Source: Prevotella sp. UBA4341
Lineage (GTDB): Bacteria > Bacteroidota > Bacteroidia > Bacteroidales > Bacteroidaceae
Assembly (NCBI GenBank): GCA_002393705.1
Contig: DGTH01000084.1
Span: forward strand, 1-6,548
DNA: 6,548 nt
Direction of reading: 5' to 3'
Part shown: piece after piece, positions 1 through 5,005 of the stretch
Layout: every line of letters starts with the position of its first letter
Position numbering within the stretch: the first letter of the stretch is position 1
Made by a program: the position numbers and the translations under genes
Notes under the pieces: generated by a model
What the model was told of the DNA's origin: nothing
Database searches by the model: none
The model's input: only the letters and a program-made list of their open reading frames with translations

Positions 1-100
1 CCATCAGGTCGTCGTTGATGTTGTACACGTCGCGTACCTTACCATGGTACACGCTTTTCTGTCCCTTGAAGTTGAAATCAGTCTTTGTTAATGCTTTCAT
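1..100 (-). CDS. purC: SAICAR synthase PurC, N-terminal fragment
   Basis: This is the first 33 codons of a minus-strand gene that runs off the left edge of the window. It is too short to appear as a long open frame. Translation from the ATG at 100 gives MKALTKTDFNFKGQKSVYHG followed by KVRDVYNINDDLM. I recognise this as the N-terminus of phosphoribosylaminoimidazole-succinocarboxamide synthase of the Bacteroidota type; the K-V-R-D-V-Y block is the conserved nucleotide-binding start of the family. The enzyme joins aspartate to CAIR, using ATP, in de novo purine synthesis in the cytosol. It lies 59 bp downstream of phoH on the same strand with no obvious promoter between them, so it is probably co-transcribed with phoH. 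A palindromic repeat occupies most of its leader. Identity rests on only 33 residues, but the match is characteristic. Confidence 0.9.
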   Translation of the reverse strand, partial: MKALTKTDFNFKGQKSVYHGKVRDVYNINDDLM

Positions 101-114
101 TATTGTCTTTTTAG

Positions 115-140
115 CCCCCTAAGTTAGGGGGATGGGGGTC
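115..140 (+). repeat. 26-bp GC-rich palindromic repeat, copy A (purC leader)
   Basis: The core at 115-131 is CCCCCTAAGTTAGGGGG, with 8-base arms around a single central base, followed by ATGGGGGTC. A second copy lies at 197-222 in the opposite orientation, with 24 of 26 positions identical. On the minus-strand transcript this copy ends 14 nt before the purC start codon. On that strand the hairpin is followed by an A-rich stretch, not a T-run, so it is not a normal intrinsic terminator for phoH. It looks like one of the short dispersed intergenic repeats seen in Bacteroidota genomes, which is an inference. Confidence 0.8.
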
Positions 141-159
141 TGAACGACCACTTTTAAGT

Positions 160-1158
160 TTATACTTTATTGTTATTATCTACTATCTCTTCTTCTGACC
201 CCCTGCCCCCTAACTTAGGGGGTAAAGTGTCATAACTCTCGTATGCTTTAACTATTCTGCTCACCAGCCGGTGGCGCACAATGTCCTGCTTCGTCAGTTC
301 CACGATGCCGATGCCCTCCACATTATTTAATATATGTAGAGCCTCAACGAGTCCGCTCTTCTGAGGGCGGGGCAGGTCTATCTGCGACGTGTCGCCAGTA
401 ATGATCATCTTCGTGTTCCAGCCCATGCGGGTCAGGAACATGCGTATTTGCTGCGGCGTGGTGTTCTGTGCCTCGTCCAGGATGACCACAGCGTCGCTCA
501 GCGTGCGTCCGCGCATGAAGGCCAGCGGGGCTATCTGTATGACGTGCTGCGCCATGAGGTCTTGCAGCTTCACCTGCGGCAGCATGTCCTCCAGCGCGTC
601 GTAGAGCGGCTGCAGGTAGGGGTCTATCTTGTCCTTCATGTCGCCAGGTAGAAAACCGAGTTTCTCCCCGGCCTCAACGGCAGGGCGCGAAAGTATGATT
701 TTCTTGGCCGTCTTATCCTTCAGGGCCTTCACGGCCAGGGCTATCGAAAGGTAGGTCTTGCCCGTGCCGGCAGGTCCTACGGCAAACACCATGTCGTTCT
801 CGTTGTAAGCATCAATGAGCCGTTGCTGGTTTTCGCTGCGTGCCTTGATGGGGCGGCCAGACATGGAATAAACCAGCACCCCTTTGGGTACGTCGTCGCT
901 GGTACGGCGGCCACGCACGATGTCAATGATGTCTTCTTCTTTCAGTGAGTTAAACTTCAGCACGTGCTGACGCAGTTTCTCTACGCTTTCCTCGAGAGCG
1001 GCCATCTGCTCTTCGTCGCCCAGGACGCGCAGCACGTTGTCGCGCGCTACGATACGCAGCTTAGGGTAGAAAGCCTTAAGCATTTGCAGATGAACGTTAT
1101 TGGCTCCGTAGAACACTACGCAGTCAATGTCTTCTAATACGATATGTTTCTCTATCAA
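160..1158 (-). CDS. phoH: PhoH-family ATPase (PhoH/PhoL/YbeZ type)
   Basis: This 332-residue cytosolic P-loop ATPase has the usual length for bacterial PhoH-like proteins. Walker A is GPAGTGKT at residues 128-135, Walker B is VVILDEAQ at 224-231, and the family block TGDTSQIDLP is at 254-263, followed by KSGL and an RHRLV arginine element near 296-299. The family is related to superfamily 1 helicase cores and is linked to RNA metabolism and ribosome maturation, in many bacteria with YbeY; the exact role is not settled. The start codon is TTG at 1158. The conserved N-terminus MIEKHIVLEDID begins exactly there, and an in-frame stop lies five codons upstream. A -7 promoter box lies about 25 bp upstream. 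The last 20 or so residues are unusual: they come from a palindromic repeat followed by an acidic, Asn-rich end. purC follows 59 bp downstream and is probably in the same operon. Confidence 0.95.
   Translation of the reverse strand: MIEKHIVLEDIDCVVFYGANNVHLQMLKAFYPKLRIVARDNVLRVLGDEEQMAALEESVEKLRQHVLKFNSLKEEDIIDIVRGRRTSDDVPKGVLVYSMSGRPIKARSENQQRLIDAYNENDMVFAVGPAGTGKTYLSIALAVKALKDKTAKKIILSRPAVEAGEKLGFLPGDMKDKIDPYLQPLYDALEDMLPQVKLQDLMAQHVIQIAPLAFMRGRTLSDAVVILDEAQNTTPQQIRMFLTRMGWNTKMIITGDTSQIDLPRPQKSGLVEALHILNNVEGIGIVELTKQDIVRHRLVSRIVKAYESYDTLPPKLGGRGSEEEIVDNNNKV
197..222 (-). repeat. 26-bp GC-rich palindromic repeat, copy B (inside phoH)
   Basis: This is the inverted partner of the copy at 115-140. 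Its core at 206-222 has the same CCCCCTAA/TTAGGGGG arms, and its extension differs at only two positions. It lies inside the phoH reading frame and, on the minus strand, encodes the tail residues PPKLGGRGS, about 315-322 of PhoH. The two copies are separated by 56 bp that contain the phoH stop codon, so the phoH-purC transcript can fold them into one long stem of 24 pairs in 26. Confidence 0.8.
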
Positions 1159-1180
1159 TTGATATATTTTTTAATTTTGC

Positions 1181-1213
1181 TTGCAAAGTTACGAATATTA
1201 TTTGTATCTTTGC
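1181..1213 (+). promoter_or_regulatory. Bacteroidota-type promoter for the DUF5715 gene
   Basis: TTG at 1181-1183, a 21-bp gap, then TATCTTTGC at 1205-1213 fit the TTTG/TAnnTTTG sigma-factor consensus of Bacteroidota. The expected start is about 17 nt before the ATG at 1236. The -33 element overlaps the -7 box of the divergent phoH promoter, so the two promoters probably cannot be occupied at once. Confidence 0.6.
1183..1191 (-). promoter_or_regulatory. -7 promoter box for phoH
   Basis: On the minus strand this reads TAACTTTGC, matching the Bacteroidota TAnnTTTG -7 element. It would start transcription roughly 15-20 nt before the TTG start codon of phoH. The best upstream TTTTG on this strand lies about 26 bp away, longer than the usual spacing, so the -33 element is weak or absent. 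Confidence 0.5.
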
Positions 1214-1235
1214 GCCTCAAAAGGAAAAAATCTTT

Positions 1236-1976
1236 ATGAAAGTAACCAAAAATAAGTATTTGTTGGGCTTTATCGTCGTGGTGACACTGCTCGCCCTGCT
1301 ACGTTTGGCCTTTGAGGGCGACAGCGACTGGACGCCCGAAAGAGCTCAGACAACCAACATTAAGCCTAATGAGGTCAATGAGCCCCATAAGCCCAATGAG
1401 CCCCATAAGCCCCATAAGCCCAATAAGCCTCACCGCATCACGGGGGTAGTCAGCTACCACGTGGAGTTTCCTGACTCGAACGACAAGCAACTGACGGCGG
1501 CCCGCCAGTGGGGTGTGCAACCGGTAAAGAACCGCAGGGATGCCGAGCAGCGCATGAAGGAACTGGTCTATATAGGCGCCAGCCCTTACTATCACGTTGA
1601 CGAGCTTCATGCATCCATACCTTATTTGGTGCCGAGAGCCAGCGTGCTTTTGTACGACATTGGCCGTGCTTTTCAGGACAGCCTTTATGTAAAGGGAGTG
1701 CCCATGCATAAACTCATCGTGACCAGTGTGCTGCGCACGATGGACGATGTGGCCCGGCTGCGCCGAGGCAACAGCAACGCAACGGAGAACTCCTGCCACC
1801 TCTATGGCACGACCATCGACATCTGCTACAACCGCTATCAGCCTATCACCCGGTCTGTGCGCGACGACACGCTGAAGTGGGTGCTCTCGGAGGTGCTGCG
1901 CGACATGCGGCAGAACAACCGTTGCTACATCAAGTACGAGGTGAAGCAGGGTTGTTTCCACTTGACCGTGCGCTGA
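1236..1976 (+). CDS. DUF5715-family protein with M15 peptidase-like zinc motif
   Basis: The protein has 246 residues. A positively charged start is followed by one hydrophobic segment at about 9-26 (LLGFIVVVTLLALL), so it is probably anchored in the inner membrane with the rest in the periplasm. A Pro/His/Lys/Asn linker at about 44-66 comes from an in-frame DNA tandem repeat. The folded part runs from about 68 to 246. I recognise it as the Bacteroidota family annotated as DUF5715, from the block MHKLIVTSVLRTMDDVARLR. Residues S186, H188, G191 and D195 spell SCHLYGTTID, which fits the SxHxxGxAxD zinc-ligand motif of M15 (VanY-like) peptidases, and H242 in CFHLTV could be the third ligand. A peptidoglycan peptidase role is therefore an inference. 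It has its own promoter and converges on a lysozyme gene 24 bp away. The ATG is well supported by the promoter and the membrane segment directly after it. Confidence 0.85.
   Translation: MKVTKNKYLLGFIVVVTLLALLRLAFEGDSDWTPERAQTTNIKPNEVNEPHKPNEPHKPHKPNKPHRITGVVSYHVEFPDSNDKQLTAARQWGVQPVKNRRDAEQRMKELVYIGASPYYHVDELHASIPYLVPRASVLLYDIGRAFQDSLYVKGVPMHKLIVTSVLRTMDDVARLRRGNSNATENSCHLYGTTIDICYNRYQPITRSVRDDTLKWVLSEVLRDMRQNNRCYIKYEVKQGCFHLTVR
1377..1433 (+). repeat. In-frame tandem repeat encoding a Pro/His/Lys linker
   Basis: An 18-bp unit, AATGAGCCCCATAAGCCC, occurs twice exactly (1377-1394 and 1395-1412). It is followed by shorter 9-bp derivatives of the same pattern up to 1433. It encodes NEPHKP units in the linker between the membrane segment and the folded domain of the DUF5715 protein. 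Unit sizes are multiples of three, so gain or loss of a unit would keep the frame and only change linker length. Confidence 0.85.
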
Positions 1977-2000
1977 GCCTACGCTCAACGCTCTTCACGC

Positions 2001-3338
2001 TTAAGGTATGAGTCCTGTGGCGAGGAATTCCTCCCATTGGTCGCCGTAGCCGTTGAAGACGTTGAGATCGACATCGCCCTCTATTCCATGAACCTTCCCC
2101 GTAGCCGACAACTGCCACCAGCAGAGGCGTATGTCTGGCATATACTCGCTGTAGCGTGCTATCCAGATCAGGTAGCCACGTTTCAGGTCGGGGGCGTCCT
2201 GCAAGTATCTATTGACGAAACTTTGGTTGACGTAGAGTATGGGCTTGACGCTGACTCGTTGTTCCACGATTCGAAGCCATGTGCGCATTTCACTGAGTAG
2301 CCGTTCGGCGCCCCCCATGGCCTCTATCTCTGCGTCGGAGGGTTCTACGTCGAGCACGGGCGGAAAGTCTCCGCTCGAGAAACGGGCCACTTTCAGGAAG
2401 TGTTCTGCCTGTTCGCTTGCTCCCGACGTCGTAGAATAGAAGTGGTAAGCTCCGACGTGATAACCGTGTGTACGTGCCTGCCTGTAGTCGGCTGCAAAGT
2501 AGCGACTGGTGACGGTGGTTCCCTGAGTAGCCTTGATGTAGATAAACGACACGGGGTAATCGGTATCTCCGATTACGTTCTTCTGGTTGTGAAGGCCCAG
2601 ATGAACGATGCACAGGTTTTTCCAATTGATACCAAAGCGCCGACGGCCACGTTCGTGCTGATAACGCGAAATGTCAATGCCGAAAATGCGCTCCGACGTA
2701 AAGCTGAGACGCTCGCCCTTATAGTGTCCGTTGAGCCAAGTACCCACCTGAATATCCTTATGAGGCTGTAGGTGAAAGCCGAACCCATGCTGCAGGCCTT
2801 GATGCCACTCGCCTTCGTAGTAGCTGCCGCCAGGCTGGAGACAGGTGCCGTGACCGTGGGGTTGCAGATACTTGTCAACCATACCTATATATACTGCGTG
2901 CATACTGGTAATGATGCCGTGATGGAAAGGCGGCAATCCCTGATGCCAGCCTTTGCGATCCCAGTAGCCACGGTCGATAATGAGCGGGAGACTCTCCCTG
3001 AAACTTGGCCTGACCCGCTGCAAGCCTATATGCCGGAGTGACATGAGCCGGGCTATTGCGCTGTCGTTACGGGCGTTGTAGTCAGCTATCATGTCGTACC
3101 CCTCATCGTTGACGTGGTGTACTCGGAGGTAGTACTGCAACTCGTCCTTCCGGTTTTGGTAAATGGCCTGCAGCGAGTCGGCCCGTGCCCGCTGCCACGT
3201 CAGCAGCTGCGAGTAAGGCGTGAGTTTCTGTTGGCGCACATGCAGGGCGGGTTTGGGCGTCAGCCATAGGTAAGCAGCAAACGCCTGCGTGAACAGCCAG
3301 GCAGCCCCGATGATGAGTTTCTTCAAGATTTGTTGCAT
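2001..3338 (-). CDS. GH25 lysozyme (muramidase) with MORN repeats, membrane-anchored
   Basis: The protein has 445 residues. A hydrophobic segment at about 8-26 after two lysines suggests a signal anchor (or a signal peptide cut near AFA-A), with no lipobox. Residues 30-115 are mostly polar and helical. Three MORN-like repeats with a 23-residue period start near 150, 173 and 196; the best one is YEGEWHQGLQHGFG. The GH25 domain runs from about 219 to 440: FGIDISRYQ (D222), FIYIKATQG (265-273), GAYHFYSTT, and the catalytic DxE in VLDVEPSD (D330, E332), ending in WWQLS and VDLNVFNG. All expected GH25 acidic residues are present. The family cleaves the MurNAc-GlcNAc bond of peptidoglycan. MORN plus GH25 is a combination I know from Bacteroidota. 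The likely role is cell-wall remodelling in the periplasm. No convincing promoter was seen in the 34 bp before the neighbouring divergent gene. Confidence 0.92.
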   Translation of the reverse strand: MQQILKKLIIGAAWLFTQAFAAYLWLTPKPALHVRQQKLTPYSQLLTWQRARADSLQAIYQNRKDELQYYLRVHHVNDEGYDMIADYNARNDSAIARLMSLRHIGLQRVRPSFRESLPLIIDRGYWDRKGWHQGLPPFHHGIITSMHAVYIGMVDKYLQPHGHGTCLQPGGSYYEGEWHQGLQHGFGFHLQPHKDIQVGTWLNGHYKGERLSFTSERIFGIDISRYQHERGRRRFGINWKNLCIVHLGLHNQKNVIGDTDYPVSFIYIKATQGTTVTSRYFAADYRQARTHGYHVGAYHFYSTTSGASEQAEHFLKVARFSSGDFPPVLDVEPSDAEIEAMGGAERLLSEMRTWLRIVEQRVSVKPILYVNQSFVNRYLQDAPDLKRGYLIWIARYSEYMPDIRLCWWQLSATGKVHGIEGDVDLNVFNGYGDQWEEFLATGLIP

Positions 3339-3364
3339 CGTTTCAGAATTAATTACTAACTTTG
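3333..3364 (+). promoter_or_regulatory. Bacteroidota-type promoter for the nitrilase gene
   Basis: TTG at 3333-3335, a 21-bp gap, and TAACTTTG at 3357-3364 match the Bacteroidota consensus, with the same spacing as the promoter at 1181. Transcription would start near 3370-3372, directly before the ATG at 3373, giving an almost leaderless mRNA. The -33 element overlaps the first codons of the divergent lysozyme gene. Confidence 0.6.
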
Positions 3365-3372
3365 TCGCCGAT

Positions 3373-4155
3373 ATGAGAATGACATTATTACAAACAGATA
3401 TTGTGTGGGCCGACCCTGATGCGAATATCCGCCAGGCCGAGGCGCTGCTCCGCCAGCATGCAGGGAGCGACGTCTATGTGCTGCCCGAGATGTGGGCCAC
3501 TGGCTTTGCCACCGAACCGGAAGGCATTGCGCAGTCCGAATCGGCATGTGCAGCACTTCGTTGGATGCAGAAAACCGCCCGCGAGTACGACTGTGCAGTA
3601 GCAGGGTCGCTGGCTGTGCAGACGGCCGACGGGCACTATCGTAACCGTCACTACTTCTGCTGTCCTGAGGACACGACGTGGTACGACAAGCACCATCTCT
3701 TTACCTACGGTCATGAAGACCGCTTCTACACGGCAGGTGACAAACGAGTCGTCGTTACGTGGCGCGGATGCCGTTTCAGGCTGGCCACCTGTTACGACCT
3801 GCGCTTTCCGCTATGGACACGCTATACCGAGGAACAGCCTTTCGACGTCATCATCTGTGTGGCTAACTGGCCTCAGTCGCGCCAGACTGCTTGGGAGGTG
3901 CTGACGCGTGCCCGTGCTGTAGAGAACCAGTCTTACCTGGTGGCAGTCAATCGGACGGGCGATGACTCCTATTCACACTATGTGGGCGAAAGCCGGGTGG
4001 TCGATGCCCGTGGAACCATCTTAGGCCAGTGTGACGCTGACACCGTGCAGGCCCTGACGGTCGTCCTTGACCTGGAGGCTCTGCTTTCGGCACGCCGGCG
4101 TTTCCGGGTGCTGGATGATTCTGACCCCTTTATTCTTCCAGCCAGGCGTCAATAA
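3373..4155 (+). CDS. Nitrilase-superfamily amidase, omega-amidase (YafV/Nit2) type
   Basis: This 260-residue cytosolic carbon-nitrogen hydrolase has the normal length for the family. The catalytic triad is visible: E39 in VLPEMWATGF, K106 in YDKHHLFTYGHE and C140 in LATCYDLRFP. The CYDLRFP and FxYGHE blocks point to the omega-amidase/YafV branch. Those enzymes hydrolyse alpha-ketoglutaramate and similar omega-amides left by glutamine transamination, as metabolite repair; the substrate here is inferred. The frame is open upstream to an ATG at 3289, but that start would overlap the lysozyme gene and lie upstream of the promoter at 3333-3364, so I place the start at 3373. The ATG two codons later (3379) is an alternative. 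Its last 26 bp overlap the 3' end of nudC on the opposite strand. Confidence 0.9.
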   Translation: MRMTLLQTDIVWADPDANIRQAEALLRQHAGSDVYVLPEMWATGFATEPEGIAQSESACAALRWMQKTAREYDCAVAGSLAVQTADGHYRNRHYFCCPEDTTWYDKHHLFTYGHEDRFYTAGDKRVVVTWRGCRFRLATCYDLRFPLWTRYTEEQPFDVIICVANWPQSRQTAWEVLTRARAVENQSYLVAVNRTGDDSYSHYVGESRVVDARGTILGQCDADTVQALTVVLDLEALLSARRRFRVLDDSDPFILPARRQ

Positions 4156-4873
4156 GCTTACGGGCAATGGAGAGTTTTTCAGGAATCTGCGGCAGGTTGT
4201 CACGTCGGAACCAGGCACCCTTGGAAAGCTCGGAACGCTGCAAGTGTAGCTCGCCTTCGACGTAGTCAGCATGAAACCCCACCATCAGTCCGCAGGGATA
4301 GGGCCAAGGCTGGCTGCCAAAATAGCGCAGATTGGTAATTCTGATACCCGTCTCTTCGCGTACTTCGCGGTGAACGGCCTCTTCGAGTGTTTCTCCGGTT
4401 TCAACAAAGCCTGCTACGAGTCCGTAGAAGTCTGTCCTGAAGTTGCGGGCGTGAACCAGCAACACCTCGTCTCCACGATGAATGAGTACGATAACGGCTG
4501 TGGCCAGTTGGGGCCAGACCTCCTTGCCACATTGCGTACAGCGCTTGGAGATGTCGGTATGCATCTTCATCGGAGCGCCACATACGCCGCAAAAGTGCGT
4601 GTTGTGGTCCCAGTAGAGTAGTTCCTGACACTTCCCGGCCTTCAGGTAGTTGGTCTGTGGAAGCTTGTAGTAGCTCTTGCGCAGTCCGCACATTTCGTAA
4701 CCCTCCAGGTTGGTCACTGGCTGGTCGATGCTGAAGGCGCGGTCGCCCTCTACGTTCAGGACGTGGGTCCAGGGTTTCAACTCCACGGGCGGCTCGTCGC
4801 CTTCGGGTATGCTGTAGCCGTCGGCCGTCAGCCGCAGCAACAACTCGTCTTTGCAGAATATGTAGTATTGCAT
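4130..4873 (-). CDS. nudC: NAD+/NADH diphosphatase NudC
   Basis: This 247-residue cytosolic Nudix hydrolase splits NAD(H) into NMN(H) and AMP; in E. coli the enzyme also removes NAD caps from RNA. An N-terminal domain (1-90) is followed by a zinc ribbon with C95, C98, C112 and C115 (FCGVCG and RCTQCG). The Nudix box is complete at 155-177: G155, E161, R169-E170, E173-E174 and G176 all fit GX5EX7REUXEEXGU. The motif SQPWPYP at 187-193 marks the NADH-pyrophosphatase subgroup; the usual SQPWPFPxS is changed to Y at 192 and G at 195. Length matches the family. A good promoter lies about 50 bp upstream, leaving a leader of about 40 nt. The gene converges on, and overlaps by 26 bp, the nitrilase gene, and it diverges from the J-protein gene. 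Confidence 0.95.
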   Translation of the reverse strand: MQYYIFCKDELLLRLTADGYSIPEGDEPPVELKPWTHVLNVEGDRAFSIDQPVTNLEGYEMCGLRKSYYKLPQTNYLKAGKCQELLYWDHNTHFCGVCGAPMKMHTDISKRCTQCGKEVWPQLATAVIVLIHRGDEVLLVHARNFRTDFYGLVAGFVETGETLEEAVHREVREETGIRITNLRYFGSQPWPYPCGLMVGFHADYVEGELHLQRSELSKGAWFRRDNLPQIPEKLSIARKLIDAWLEE

Positions 4874-4919
4874 GTTTCCTTTTGGTTATGATGTGATGGT
4901 AATTATGTCATTAATTGCT

Positions 4920-4952
4920 GCAAAGATACAAACTTTGACTGACACAGCCAAA
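4920..4952 (-). promoter_or_regulatory. Bacteroidota-type promoter for nudC
   Basis: On the minus strand TTTG (4952-4949), a 20-bp gap, and TATCTTTGC (4928-4920) give a near-perfect match to the Bacteroidota TTTG/TAnnTTTG consensus. It lies 46 bp before the nudC start codon. A partial mirror box, AAACTTTG at 4930-4937, lies on the plus strand beside it, but I find no matching -33 for that one. Confidence 0.65.
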
Positions 4953-4974
4953 TATCGGCACATTTTTTGCATGC

Positions 4975-4998
4975 TACTTTATAAAAATCAATAAAGTA
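4975..4998 (+). promoter_or_regulatory. Perfect 8-bp inverted repeat just before the J-protein gene
   Basis: TACTTTAT at 4975-4982 and ATAAAGTA at 4991-4998 are exact reverse complements separated by 8 nt, ending 7 nt before the ATG at 5006. It could be a dimeric repressor operator or an A/U-rich mRNA hairpin covering the ribosome entry region. It is not the CIRCE heat-shock element. No convincing TTTG/TAnnTTTG promoter was found for this gene in the 132-bp gap (4874-5005). Function is inferred only from position. Confidence 0.45.
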
Positions 4999-5005
4999 TA
5001 AGAAT

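Noticed and set aside
115..131. Palindrome between phoH and purC as an intrinsic terminator for phoH
   Set aside because: On the transcribed minus strand the hairpin is followed by CTAAAAAG, not a U-run, and purC follows immediately on the same strand.
160..172. 13-base match between the phoH 3' end (minus strand) and the J-protein leader at 4989-5001 (CAATAAAGTATAA)
   Set aside because: An AT-rich 13-mer match on either strand is expected about once by chance in a window of this size, and nothing else around the two sites is shared.
1974..1987. Small hairpin TGAGC-CTAC-GCTCA at the end of the DUF5715 gene
   Set aside because: The stem has only 5 bp and no T-run follows on either strand, so a terminator call is not supported.
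1299..1988. 229-codon open frame on the minus strand opposite the DUF5715 gene, with a hydrophobic GLM/GLI repeat
   Set aside because: It is the complement of the recognised gene. The repeat is just the reverse reading of the Pro/His/Lys tandem repeat, and the rest matches no family I know.
2290..2625. 111-codon minus-strand open frame inside the lysozyme gene
   Set aside because: It is an arginine-rich out-of-frame reading of the GH25 domain, with no family features.
3289..3372. 28-codon N-terminal extension of the nitrilase gene
   Set aside because: It overlaps the start of the lysozyme gene, lies upstream of the likely promoter, and the family begins at the MRMTLLQTDI segment.
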